DNA of 64,000 bases from Mikania micrantha (taxonomy: Eukaryota > Streptophyta > Magnoliopsida > Asterales > Asteraceae), in contig CM018680.1 of assembly GCA_009363875.1 (NCBI GenBank), positions 69,579,139 through 69,643,138 on the forward strand, written 5' to 3'. This document shows positions 1-11,460 of the stretch, in pieces; within the stretch, counting starts at the first letter, position 1; the number at the start of each line of letters is the position of its first letter. Made by a program: the position numbers and the translations under genes. A model generated the notes under the pieces. It was given only the letters and a program-made list of their open reading frames with translations. It searched no databases and had not been told where the DNA came from.

Positions 1-1
1 G

Positions 2-2596
2 AATGAAAGTGATCACTATGTAAAAATAATCATATCAGATCAAGGGACAGAATTCAAAAACCATGTTTTAAATTCTTTTTGTGAATCTAAAGGTATCACA
101 AGGCAATTTAGTGCTCCTAGGACTCCACAACAAAATGGTGTTGCTGAGAGAAGGAATAGGACACTAATTGAGGCTGCTAGAACCATGTTGTCTGATGCCA
201 AACTCCCAATAACTTTTTGGGCAGAAGCAATCAACACTGCCTGTTATGTCCAAAATAGAGTATTGGTAGTTAAGACACACGGTATGACTCCTTATGAAAT
301 TTGGCATAAGAGAAAGCCATTCATTGGATTTCTCAAACCATTTGGATGTCAGTGCACCATTTTGAATACCAAAGATCACTTAGCCAAATTTGTTGAGAAA
401 TATGTAGAGGGCTACTTTGTTGGGTACTCTTCACATGCAAAAGCATATAGAGTATACATCAAAGCTTCCAGAATTATTGAAGAGTCTGCAAATGTTCAGT
501 TCAATGAACATACTATCAATAAGCCTGGAATTGGTCCTGATTGTCTATTTGATCTTGATAGCTTTACATCTACATTTAATCTTGTGAAAGAGTTTGTTCC
601 AGAGTCACAGTCAACTACCACAGACTCCTCTCAGTCCACAAGAGAAGAAGACTTTCGTGTTGAACTGCCAATAGCTTCAAGACAAATCTTGGCAGTATCC
701 ACTTCAACACACACTGATATTTCACAATCTAAAACAGTAAACACATCTCATGCAGTTCCCCTGAGTGACTCTACTTCAGTTCCATTGAGTCAAGGAGAAG
801 ATGTGAATCCCTCAGCTGAAACAAACACTTTGGAAACTACATGTTCCAGAGAGAATCCCTCCACTATAGTCCAAACTCAGAATCCACAAGATCTGTCAGA
901 AATTCAACTTGAGGTGGTACTTCCTAACCTTGAGTTGGTGAATCCGGATTTAGCCGCTCAGCTGGATGTAATTCCTAGAACTCGCATTCATAACACTCAT
1001 CCAGTTGAGAACATTATTGGTAATGTTGAAGAAGGAGTAAAAACAAGAAGCTCTATGCATGAAGCAAACATTTGTTTGTTTTCTTGCTTTATATCCTAAT
1101 TAGAACCAAAGAAATTTGATGAGGCATTGAAAGACAACAGTTGGGTAGAAGCCATGCAGGAGGAGCTTCTTCAATTTGAAAGACAAGGTGTTTGGAAACT
1201 TTGCCCTTTACCTAAGGGTAAGTATCCAATTGGAACAAAATGGGTTTTTAGAAATAAGAAGGATGACAAGGGTGTTGTCATCAAGAATAAAGCTAGATTA
1301 GTTGTTCAAGGATACACCCAGGAAGAAGGTATAGATTATGATGAAGTCTTTGCTCCAATTGCAAGAATTGAAGCAATCAGAATATTTTCAGCTTTTGCAG
1401 CTGCCAAGAACTTCAAAGTCTTTCAAATGGATGTGAAAAGTGCCTTTTTATATGGAAGAATTGAAGAGGAGGTGTATGTGTGTCAGCCTCCTGGTTTTGA
1501 AGATCCAAAGTTTCCTGACCATGTATGTAAACTTGATAAAGCTCTATATGGGTTGCATCAAGCTCCCAGAAAATGGTATGAAACTTTGTCTTCATTTCTA
1601 TTGGCTAATCACTTCAAGAGAGGAACAATTGATAAGACTCTCTTCTTCAAGAAGTCCAATCAACATATCATGTTAGTACAAATCTATGTTGATGACATTA
1701 TCTTTGGTTCAACTGATGGATCTCTCTGCAAGGAATTTGAATCACTAATGAAGTCCAAGTTTGAAATGAGTTCAATGGGTGAACTTACCTTCTTTCTTGG
1801 ACTCCAGGTGAAGCAAACTCCTACAGGGATATTCATTAGTCAATCAAAATATGTCAAGGATATTCTTGAAAGATTCAAACTCATTGATTGCAAGGCTCTA
1901 GGTACTCCAATGTCTAAGACTACATCCCTTAGCCCTGATCTTGAGGGGGAGGATGTTGATCAACATCAATACAGAGCTATGATTGGCTCTTTGATGTATC
2001 TGACAGCAAGAAGGCCCGATATAATGTTTGCAACTTGCTTGTGTGCAAGATTTCAGGCCAATCCCAAGACTTCACACATGCTTGCTGTGAAAAGAATTTT
2101 TAGATACCTCAAAGGAGCACCTGGTCTAGGATTATGGTATCCAAGAAATGAAGACTTTCAGTTCATGGCTTATACTGACAGTGATTATGGAGGTTGTAAC
2201 ATCAGCAAGAAGTCCACATCAGGAGGATGTCAATTTCTTGGATCCAGAATTGTGTCTTGGCAATGCAAGAAACAATCCTGTGTTTCTACCTCTACTGCAG
2301 AGGCAGAATATATAGCTGCTTCAAGTTGCTGTGCACAAGTTATTTCGATTCAAAATTAGTTGAAGGATTATGGAGTAGAGCTCTTCAACACTCCCATTCA
2401 GATAGACAATTCCAGTGCAATCTCCATCACTAATAATCCTGTCAAGCACTCCAAGACCAAGCACATTGATATCAGGTATCACTTCATCAGAGATTGTGCA
2501 GAAAAGAAGTTGATTCATCTAGTCAAAGTTGATACAAACACAATTTGGCTGATCTATTCACCAAGGCATTTGATGAAGGAAGATTCAGGTACTTAA
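2..2596 (+). pseudogene. copia pol: integrase core, reverse transcriptase, RNase H (broken)
   Basis: The frame is open from base 2. Integrase core residues are visible in SDQGTEF (near 35-60) and GVAERRNRT (near 140-165), followed by the GYFVGYSSHAKAYRVY region. A single in-frame TAA at 1097-1099 separates integrase from RT. RT shows GTKWVFRNKKDDKG, GIDYDEVFAP, QMDVKSAFLYG and the catalytic YVDDIIFG (1685-1708). RNase H shows YTDSDYGGC and STAEAEYIAASSC. A second in-frame stop (TAG) lies at 2357-2359, just before the C-terminal segment with DIRYHFIRD, and the frame is lost near 2545. Both stops differ by one base from a Gln codon, the usual residue in one of these positions. This is a decayed copy, with no sign of programmed readthrough. 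Confidence 0.92.
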
Positions 2597-3061
2597 TAAC
2601 AGCAATTGGTATGATTAACTTTGAGTAAATGAATTAATAAGAAATCAATAATTCTTCGGAAGATTAACTTAAATTATCTTCTAATGAGTAATTACTCTTC
2701 AGAAGATAGTTTAAGTCTTCGGAAACATTATTCCTTCCTTATGTCGGAAGACGTCACACTTCAGAAGATAACTCTCCTTCTGAAGTTTTATACTTCCGAT
2801 ACATTATAACTTCGGAAGCAACATCTTCTGAATCTTATATTCAGTACAAGGTTTCTTCCGAAGAACAATTACTCTGGTGAATTTATCTAAGTCTTCAGAA
2901 GATATACTTCCGATAATATACTTGTATATGTTTCGAAAGTAAGAATCTTCCGAAGAACACTCTTGGTCTCATGAACCTCTTCCGATACATAATCTCTTGG
3001 AAGAACTTTGTACTTAGAAAATTTTGAATAGTCAATGAGCTGTATTCAAAAGACCTTTTTC
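2597..3061 (+). other. copia post-pol spacer rich in CTTCGGAAG / CTTCCGAAG motifs
   Basis: No ORF. The stretch 2650-3010 carries many copies of CTTCGGAAG, CTTCCGAAG and one-base variants. The same motif is dense in the 3' LTR at about 6900-7120 and in the solo LTR, but not in pol. It may be a copy of LTR-type regulatory sequence placed upstream of the env-like ORF. Confidence 0.6.
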
Positions 3062-3240
3062 TGACATCCGGATCTCAAAAATTTAATGTGCTTCTATATT
3101 AAATGCTGACATCCGAATGTATAAAAAGGTCTCCCGCTCACTCACTCTCTCTCACCGTTTCATTTCGAATTGTTTTCTCTTCTTTCTTCAAATCTAAACC
3201 TAAAAACCGTCGATCTCTAACCTAAAAACCGTCAATCATC
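3062..3240 (+). promoter_or_regulatory. putative internal promoter and leader for the env-like ORF
   Basis: A TATA box (TATAAAAAGG) lies at 3120-3129. Two copies of TGACATCCG flank the 45 bases before it. It is followed by a CT-rich leader and a direct repeat of CCTAAAAACCGTC ending at the ATG at 3241. Spacing from TATA to ATG is about 120 bases, normal for a plant gene. No experimental support; a spliced genomic transcript could also deliver this ORF. Confidence 0.45.
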
Positions 3241-6200
3241 ATGGCTCTTCTTCCCTTCAAACCTGCTCACAACCTACCGGCGGAGTTATCAGCAGAACAT
3301 GATGCTGACTTCGCACCGATCATCTCTTTTCTTCAACGTAGCAGGTATAATTTTGCTCTTACTGTTCAACCTGTGCTATATGAATCTCATCACCAACAAT
3401 TCTGGGCTTCATGTTTGGTTTCGTCTTCTCCCAATGGTAGGTTTCTCCATGCCACCATTGATACTCATCCTATCTCCATAACAGTGGAGACCATTTGTCA
3501 GCATCTTCAACTTTGTGATGCCAGGGGAAGGGTCTCCTTCACTAAGGATGAGGTAGCATTGACCTTTTGGTCAATGGGGTATGAAGGTCCTCTTCCTTCA
3601 ACTACATATTTGAAGGGTAGAGTGTCCTACAATTACAAGTACCTCATACATTTGTTCTTGCATTGTCTTTCTAATAAAACTGGTGGTTGGGATCAAGTTC
3701 CATCTGACTTAGCTTCGGCTATTCATGGCTTGGTCTCAAACCAATCTTTTAACTTTTCTGCTTTCATATTCAATAATTTGGTTGACAATATTTCGTCACC
3801 ATAGAAGTTCTGTATGTATCCCAGATTTTTGCAACACATCTTCTATGGTGAGTTGGGATCTGCCCTCTCTCTTTTTGGGAATATATACAAAATTCCCTTG
3901 GTCACTTCCAAGGTTTTTGTTCAACTGAAGAAGAAGAGTGCCAACTTTACTGGAAAGTTCACTCCTCTTCTTCCTTCTATGGAGGTTCCTACTCCAGAAG
4001 GTGACAGCTCTGTTGCACCCACAGATGTTGAACCCACACCTTCCACCTCTATTCCACACCCTATAAAGATAACCTACAAACGCAAACGAACCCCTGTGCA
4101 GCTCTCTACAGCTATTCAGGCCCCTTCTTCTGAACCCATTAAGAAAAAGGTGAAAAGAACTGCTACGGGCACAGTTCCACCTAAAGTGAAAACCACACTT
4201 GTTCTTGCTCCACAGGTTCTTCCTCTGGAACCTGTGGCTGCCCCTAACCAGCCTGAAAACCCTCAGAGTATGTCACAAAACATACCTGAGAATATCCAAA
4301 GGGATGCCCCTATTATTGAGTTTGCTTCTGATGAAGCAACTCCATTAGATCAGAGACTGTCTCCCAAGTCTCCAGGCTCTTACCATCCAGAAATGCCCCC
4401 ACCCATACTATTACCCAGGCTCAAGGAACATCTGCTATAGCTGTGGAGGAACCACTCTCTCCAACTACCCAAACACTAATGAGAGTGGTGACACAGTTAC
4501 AGGCTAGGTTCCCTGACCTAGAGCCTATTTTGTCAGAGGTTGGCCCCAGGAGTTCTGAAGGGGTCAATGCAGGTGAGGCTACCACTACTGTTGATCTTAA
4601 TCAAGGTTTACAGGACAGTGGTACAGGCACTAAGACCTCACCTGCGACAACCTTGATTGGGGAGGACTTCTTTGAAGCCCTGCTCAATGAAGAGAATCTA
4701 GGGCGCCAAGAAACCACAACTGGTGGTGGAGGTGCAGGAGCCAAGCTCAGGACTCCATCGTCCAGTGATTCTATTCCGATAGATGAGGGCACCACAACAA
4801 AGGAATTGACGGATACCATTTCATCCCTCCAAGCCAGGGTAGCTCACCTGGAAGCTAAGGTTGCTGCCCTGCGGCTTGAGGTCCAGATTAAAGATGCCAC
4901 TATTCTGGACCTCAGGAGGCGTCCCCTAGTAATTCTTCAACCCTTCCATCCTGATCCTGCTACAACTTCTTTCCTCTCCCCTGATGCTACCAAAAAGGGG
5001 GAGAGTGTACCTACTGTAAGTTCAGGACCAGAAGTAAGAGAAGAGGAAGGTGCACAGGAGGTTAACCCATCCATAGTCAGTTTGACTACTGAATGGGATG
5101 ACTTATTGAGCACATACTTCCATGACTCCAGTACTACTTCTTCTTCTTCTTCTGAGGATACCATGGAGGTTGCCAAAGAGACTGAGCAACATACAACAAC
5201 TGTCTCTTTGGAACCTCAGTCCCCTACTGGGACTCAGTCTCCTGCTGAGACTACAGCCCAGGTTGCCATGGAAGAAACTACACAAGAAGAACCAATCTCC
5301 ATGGAACCTATGTCCCCTTCTGAGACAATGGCTGTTGAAGACCTCTCCTCCACTCCTGAGCACTCTGTGGATACTAATAAGGAATCACCCAAGATGGTTG
5401 GTCAACTAGAGGAGGCAGTGAATGCTGAGGATAATTCCGAAGCTGCAGCTGCTTCCGAAGGCCCAGTCATTATTGATGATTCCTCCACAGAGGAGCTATT
5501 GGCCAATGAACCAGTTGGTGAGGCCACAGGATCTGTCTCCTCTGGGGTAAAACTAACAGCGGATGACAAAGGAAAAAGAAAACTCACCCCAGAGGAGGAA
5601 GCTGAACAAGAGAAGAGGTTTCCAAAGAAAATGAAGGGCCGACCAGACACTGCACAAGATGAAGAGCGAATCAGACTCTCTGCTCTACTTGAGGAGAAGG
5701 GATATGATTTTGATACAGTACTGCTCTGGTCGGTACCTCAGATGGTTGCCGAGCTGGACAAGGTGCAGCAGCAAGAACAGGCAGCTGCTGCATCCAAAGC
5801 CCAAAAGAAGCTAACAAAGACACAGAAGGATAAGGCTTACAGAGACAATATGAAAGCCTTCCTACTAGAATATGGCTTCCATGCTCGGCAGCTAGGCCCT
5901 ATGAAGAACTCAACCATGGACATGCATGTCAGAGATATAAAGGCTAAAATAGCCAGAGGTGAGTTGCTTCCAATTGAGCAAATAAGGGCTTAAAGGGCAA
6001 GCCTAATTAGAGGCTTAGGTTTAGGGGGAGGAGCAAGAATAGAGTTTTCCCTCTCTAGTACAGGGATCGGAGAGGGAGAAGAAGTCATGTGTGGGGAAGC
6101 AACAAAGGCCATGTTCCCCAACATGTTCCCCCTAAACCTTAAAGAAGAACAAATATCTCCTCCATCAAGTCCCTCTATGGACAACATGCCAATCTCTTCA

Positions 6201-6793
6201 GTGATCAAGATCAATAAGGGCAAAAAGACTACAAGGGAACAATCATCACTAAACCCTGATCCTGAGAGACAAACACAGGCTGATGAGAGGAGAACAAAAC
6301 CCTCAATAACTGAGGATACTGATCCACAGCCCACCAGGACAGAAATCAGAGGAGTCAAGCCACTGCTCAAGACAGACCAAGATTTAGAAGAAGAAAAAGC
6401 ATAGCACAAAGGAAAAAGAGAACATCTGCCATCTCCTCTGACTCTGAGCCAGAGTCACCTCCCCCAGGACCAAAAGCCAATCCAACAGCTTCAATGCCCA
6501 AAGATCATCCAAAAGATCTATATGATCTAACTCATCATCATACCTATATTCCTATTGTAAAGTGGAGCTACAATAAAGTTCACAAAGAGTTTACTCTCTT
6601 TCTACTCAATGGGGGAATAAAGATTTTGGATTTGGCACAACTGCTTGTGATTGCTGCACCCTTTGTGTTTGATTTGGAAAACCTCCCTCTTGAAAATCCT
6701 GACAATGGACAAGAAGGGAGGCAAGCTCTCAGATGGGTAAAAGCAAGGGCTCAAGTCCTGAAAGGAGAAAAGTTTGTAAGGAGAATTCCATAG
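3241..6793 (+). pseudogene. env-like / extra ORF of the copia element, broken in several places
   Basis: Starts with MALLPFKPAHN after a leader. The N-terminal ~190 residues look globular; an in-frame TAG (3802-3804) follows, then the frame resumes with MYPRFLQ at 3814 and runs to 4440. A frameshift near 4400 leads to the largest piece (4443-5993, 516 codons). That piece is rich in Ser/Thr/Pro/Glu with a coiled coil near 4810-4920 (TISSLQARVAHLEAKVAAL) and a basic segment near 5570-5640. After a stop at 5993 the homology continues through 6087-6404 and 6494-6793, because the remnant at 61691-64000 aligns across the same breaks. I see no convincing signal peptide or transmembrane helix, so 'env-like' describes position only. 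Similar ORFs are, to my recollection, common in Asteraceae copia elements; function unknown. Confidence 0.7.
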
Positions 6794-6810
6794 GAAGTTT
6801 TGGTAGCATC

Positions 6811-6825
6811 AGCCTAGGGGGAGAC
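6811..6825 (+). other. polypurine tract of the copia element
   Basis: AGGGGGAGA directly precedes the TG that opens the 3' LTR at 6826, the expected place for plus-strand priming. Confidence 0.75.
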
Positions 6826-7715
6826 TGTAAAGACTAATAAAGGCTGATGCTCACCAAACTTCTTATTTTGTCTAAGTCTTGATGTTACAGAGACAAACAG
6901 CCTTCGGAAGGAAGGAGATACTCTTCGGAAGCAATATTGCTTTAAAAGGGTAACTAACTCCTACTAAAGACTGTACAAGACAAACACTTCGGAAGATTGA
7001 TACTTAGAAGATAAAGCTTCATAACTTCCGAAGACATAAAGCTTTTGAAGAGTTCAAGACTTCCGAAGACTGACAGCTTCCGAGGACTCTCCTTTGCACC
7101 AAGGATAAAGACAAAGACTTCCGAGGTTTATCCTCTGACAAAGACTGTAGCTGATTACTTTCCTAGTACAAAAGGGTCAGACACAAGACATGCTGGTTTG
7201 ATTAAATACAAAAGGAACATACTGATAGTCAGACAACACCTTACCTTTCTTACCTAAGCATTAAATGCAAAAGATCAACTAAAGCCTTGAAGATCAACAA
7301 CATTAAATGCTTTTTGTATTTAGCTAGTCTTTGGTTAAGTCTATGTCTATATTTGTAATAATTGTAATTGAGTGTCTTAGCCTGTTAGACACTCTACATA
7401 CTAGAATAAGCTTTACTTTATGTACTTGTCTAGTATACCCAACTTGTATTCCTACGTGTATACGGTTGTAGCCTTGGCTATAAAACCTCTCATTGTAAAG
7501 TCTGTAAGTGTGCTTGTCCGTTTACACTTGTAATACTTTGAGAGAAATATATCTTTGAGCTTGAATTTACTCTTGTGTTCTTATTTCTATTCAAAGATTA
7601 TTTGTTCATCATTTGAGTGTTTGTGAGATCCTTCTAACAGACCTTCCGCATCTGTTAGATTGTATTAGAGAAATACTTGTGAAGTGTTGTTTAGGTTAAA
7701 CAACCCGATCCAACA
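6826..7715 (+). repeat. copia 3' LTR
   Basis: 890 bp, opening TGTAAAGACTAA and closing CCCGATCCAACA, with TG...CA ends. Both ends are fixed by the inverted solo LTR at 18640-19527 (888 bp), which starts and stops at the same bases. It holds CTTCGGAAG-type motifs near 6900-7120 and a TATA-like TATAAAACC near 7480. The five bases after it are ACCGA; the left target duplication lies outside the window. Confidence 0.9.
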
Positions 7716-8082
7716 ACCGAAATTACAAAACAAAGTGGTCAAAAAGAATGATCAAATCAAACCAAGATACACATTAGTTGTTTAAAAAAAAGAGATCTCA
7801 TAAAAAAATCGGTTAACCAAACCGGTACCGTTAGTTGGAAATTGGTTTTTAAACCAGTTTTTTTTAGTTGGCTTATTTTTTTAGGAAATGCCAGCAATTT
7901 AGTGCTAGTTTCATATTTCAAATGATAAAATTGGTTAACTGAACCAACCAAGTAAAAAATCAATTATTTAGCGATTAACGTAGTTTCAGTTATTAGATTA
8001 GTTTCGGTATAGAGCTTGAAAAACGGTTATTAACCGAACAGATGATGGTCAAAACCGTTTTGAAAACGTTGATTGTTTAACC
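7716..8082. other. noncoding remnant rich in AACCGGTT-like words
   Basis: No gene. Repeated short words of the type GGTTAACC and ACCGGT suggest the inside of an old hAT-type MITE like those at 40175 and 58440, but I could not define ends. Confidence 0.3.
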
Positions 8083-8202
8083 GGTTCGTTTATTCAAGAT
8101 TTGTGTGCCTCTTGTCTTGGGAGTCACTGCATACAATCGAATGGTTCGTTTATTCAAGATTTGTGTGCCTCTTGTCTTGGGAGTCACTGCATACAATCGA
8201 AT
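8083..8202 (+). repeat. exact tandem duplication of a 60-bp unit
   Basis: Two adjacent identical 60-base units beginning GGTTCGTTTATTCAAG (8083-8142 and 8143-8202). Not part of any gene I recognise; a recent slippage or unequal-crossover product. Confidence 0.9.
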
Positions 8203-8224
8203 GGTTTGTTTTCTCTTTTATTAT

Positions 8225-8830
8225 TTACTAATCTTCTACTGAATTGATAGATGCGAAACTTCTATCAATTCTTATCACAACTATGCTTACAACAAAGATA
8301 AAGATTGCACAAGAAATTTCAAGGTTAAAGTATATCTTATTCAAATGTAAAGCACACTTTGCTGAGTTACACATGAACATATTTATACTATACAGTTGTA
8401 TCCTCATATGGATACAAGGCTGGTACAAACAAATAAATGCTAAAACTAGTATACTGTCGTGGCTTAACAGGCTAAGCCACATTAATTACAATCAATACAA
8501 ATAACTTCATTGACTTTTACATTAAATTCCTACAATAAAAAAAGTATAAATGTAAAGTAACTTCTGCGTGTCTGATAGAAATCTTTATTGCTAACTTGCA
8601 ACAGAATGTCTTCTAATTTGATTCTGGTAGCGGAAAGTAATTTTGATTCTTTCTTTAAGTGAGCCAGACCTTGGCAGAAGAGCGTCTTCGGAATTTATCG
8701 TATCGGAAGCTGTAGATGCTGGGAAGGCTTTGTATGGCTTCCGGAAGGAGAAGATCATCCTTCAGAAGCTTTTGTTCTTCCGAGTGAAGAGTCCAGAAAG
8801 GAAGAGGCTTTCCATGTTTCTCATCCCACA
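8225..8830 (-). mobile_element. degenerate copia LTR fragment, antisense
   Basis: Reads like a diverged version of the solo LTR at 18640-19527 in the same orientation: GGCTTAACAGGCTAAGCCAC followed by ATTAATTACAATCA, then a zone with CTTCGGAA, CTTCCGGAAG and CTTCCGAG words (8680-8800). No clear TG/CA ends or target duplication. Older than or only related to the family at 6826. Confidence 0.5.
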
Positions 8831-9565
8831 TACGTTCACATTCCTTTCCCTTCGTAATTCATCATCCCACATTGATGAGGGTACAGGAAAACATCCATCA
8901 CTTGGCTATAAAAAGAAGAGAGAAGGGTACCGCTTGTATGAAAAAGTTACCATTTCAATCACTTGTTTGGTTTTATTGGTTTATTCTTTAGATTTTAGTT
9001 AAAAAAAAATTGGTCCGACCAATGGTTTGATTCTCAGTTCGACCGCTCACCCGGATGGGCCAGCCGGTTCTCTCCCTCACAGTTCATCTGCTTATTTTGG
9101 GCCGGTCTAGTTGTCGGTTCCCGGCCGGTTCGGTTCAAACAACATTGCTTTATATCCTGTACTTTAAACTCTTATTTTTAAATCTCCCTCCTACTTTACT
9201 TACATATTTTAATGTTCACACTCTTTTAAAATGTTCTTAAGTTATCAGATAATAGTCATAATCATATTAATTCGATGGTAATTACCACACGAACATTTAA
9301 ATACATTTCGATCACAAGCGCTCACAAAAATTTTGTGCGTTATTTGCGGGCCTATAATGTGTCCATACATTATCGACTATTTGTATCGTTTGTGCATTTT
9401 GGTCGTAATTGTAGAGTTTTTCATATGGTTTGGTTTTATGATTTTGAGTGAAAAAAGTTGTGACGTGTTTTTATATTTGTGTTTTGACACACAAGATGGC
9501 GTTTACGTTCTAATATCCGGAATCATGACGGAATATCTGCCGCAAAGCACGGAAAACCCATTAGT

Positions 9566-9589
9566 AATAATTTAAAAATAATAATAATG

Positions 9590-9621
<32 letters not shown>

Positions 9622-9965
9622 TACTATAACATTAATATTATTGTGTTATTATTACTATAATATAAATATGATATAATAATATAATATTATTATAATATAA
9701 TATTTTCTAATAGTTATAATAAAATATAATATTAATATAATAGTGAAGATAAAAATATGGTATTATAAAATAATATAATAATAATAATAAATTAATAATA
9801 TTATAATAATAAATAATAATAATATTATTATTATAATGTAATAATATTATAATGATAATATAAAAATATAATATTACAATAATAAAAATAAAATATAATA
9901 ATAATAATAATATGTATATGTATATAATATTGTTATAATAATAATATAAATATTACAATATTATT
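9566..9965. repeat. (ATA/TAA)n-rich low-complexity tract
   Basis: About 400 bases almost entirely A and T, dominated by imperfect AAT/ATA/TTA triplets. Similar shorter tracts flank the second MULE ORF at 24829-24950 and 25373-25520. Confidence 0.9.
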
Positions 9966-10117
9966 GTAATCTAATTTTTAATTTTTTTTAATCGTTCACG
10001 CTTATGTCGCATTTCTATGAGATATTACGACTAAATGAAGCTTATATATAGTTATATACAAGTATGTGATACTAGTTTAGGCAGTTTTAATTTTTATATA
10101 AGATCATGTTTTTATTC

Positions 10118-10160
10118 TGTTAAATACGGACTACCGCCGTAATGCGCGGAATAAATCTTA
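10118..10160 (+). other. possible Helitron 3' end
   Basis: CCGCCGTAATGCGCGG forms an imperfect short hairpin followed within 12 bases by CTTAGT. Helitrons end in a hairpin followed by CTRR; the terminal bases here do not match exactly, so this is tentative. Confidence 0.2.
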
Positions 10161-11199
10161 GTTAACTATATATGATTGTTAGGTTATTAAAAAAAATAAT
10201 AATAAATAGATAATTTGATGGAAACAAAAACATAAAAGATTATACAACAGAGGATTTCGCCTTCATGCAGCCCACTGTATTGTAAATAATAATCTTCTTG
10301 TTATAATATACAAACATATATTTTAACTATTTTACTTATATTTTCTTGCAATATATTCAATTCTCTTTCAATGTAAAATAATTATAATATCAATAGTTAA
10401 TAATATTATTTAATTTTTTTATTAGAATACACATTAAAAAAAATCTTATGAAATATGGAGTTATTGTAAAATCAATTTTTTTTAAAATAAGGAACATTTT
10501 ATTTTTAGAAAATATAAGTTATATAAAAAGCAAGATTTCTTAAAAAACGAATCTAAAAAATTAAAATAAATTATAAACTGGAGTTTTAAACAATAGATTT
10601 TTATAAACAATTGAATTTTTTTTAATTTATTTAAAACCAAAGTAATAAAAATTATAGAGAACGTAACACTTTTGCTCCTTATTTTAAAACACTATTTTCA
10701 AAATGAAGTCTTGTATCTTAACTTCTTGATTTATAAAAGCTAATTTTTGACAAAATACAACCCCAAGTTTTTAACGTTAATTGGATCAAAATATCAATTG
10801 TTTTAAATCAAAAGGGTTACGTGTCATTTGTATAGTTATTAAAGTTTTTAATTATTTTTTTTTATTTTTTAAAATATTTATAAACATGTAAATTTATCAT
10901 TTTATATCAAAATATCATTTTATAATTAAATACTCATTATTTATTATTATTATTATTTAATGTTTTATATTAAATCTGTGTAATGCATTTATTAATAATG
11001 ACAGATCCGCTTTAAAATAAGGTTTTACAATCATTAATTGTCACGTCTTTGACGTAATTCTAAAATGAGCAAGATTAACTAAATAGTAATATACTAATAT
11101 GGGAACTTCATGTCTTCATCAATAAGAATATCCAAATTATATAAACAAAAGAAAACAACAACCATAATAAAAGACATCATGTAATTATTTTTATTTTTA

Positions 11200-11460
11200 T
11201 CATATATCCCAACTTGTAGCCTTCAAACAGACACCGATACTATCAAGATAATACCCGCAAAGGCCATAAAATCCATCAAACGAACCATCATCCCAAGGTA
11301 CCATAAATGGCTTCCCACGTACACTACCAAATGGTCCATGGGTTTTTTTGTTAGTCACAAATGATAATGATGAAATTATTGTGTAACCAGCATAAGGTCC
11401 TCTTGATAATGCCACTGTTCCACTAATAGCAATAATTTCTTCGTCCCAATCAAATATTAC
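11200..11460 (-). CDS. last exon: second half of jacalin 2 (86 codons plus stop)
   Basis: Encodes VIFDWDEEIIAISGTV, GPYAGYTIISSLSF, THGPFGSVRGKPF and the ligand loop GYYLDSIGVCLK, ending SWDI then TGA. Acceptor GCCAG at 11461-11462. An AATAAA-like word lies shortly downstream (near 11190 on the minus strand), but I cannot fix the poly(A) site. Confidence 0.85.
   Translation of the reverse strand, partial: VIFDWDEEIIAISGTVALSRGPYAGYTIISSLSFVTNKKTHGPFGSVRGKPFMVPWDDGSFDGFYGLCGYYLDSIGVCLKATSWDI

Larger units (their letters stand above)
1..7715 (+). mobile_element. Ty1-copia retrotransposon, 3' portion (SIRE/Maximus-like)
   Basis: The element enters the window inside the integrase domain and runs through reverse transcriptase, RNase H, a long noncoding spacer, a large extra ORF, a polypurine tract and a full 3' LTR. 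Domain order integrase-RT-RNase H is diagnostic of copia. An extra ORF between pol and the 3' LTR is typical of the SIRE/Maximus lineage. Its 5' LTR and gag lie outside the window. All coding parts carry stops or frameshifts, so this copy cannot act autonomously. Relatives here are the solo LTR at 18640-19527 and the env-like remnant from 61691. The lineage assignment is by structure and recall, not by phylogeny. Confidence 0.88.
8831..11199. other. AT-rich intergenic debris
   Basis: No coding sequence supported. Contains GGCCGGTT-type words near 9040-9140 like the hAT-type MITEs, the trinucleotide tract at 9566-9965 and a possible Helitron end near 10120. The rest is AT-rich unique sequence. 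Confidence 0.6.

Noticed and set aside
1097..1099. Programmed stop readthrough between integrase and RT
   Set aside because: A second stop and a frameshift in the same pol show plain decay, and copia elements usually have one continuous gag-pol frame here.
9566..9965. Possible CRISPR-like or satellite array
   Set aside because: It is a simple ATA/TAA tract without spacers or a fixed unit; this is also a plant nuclear sequence.
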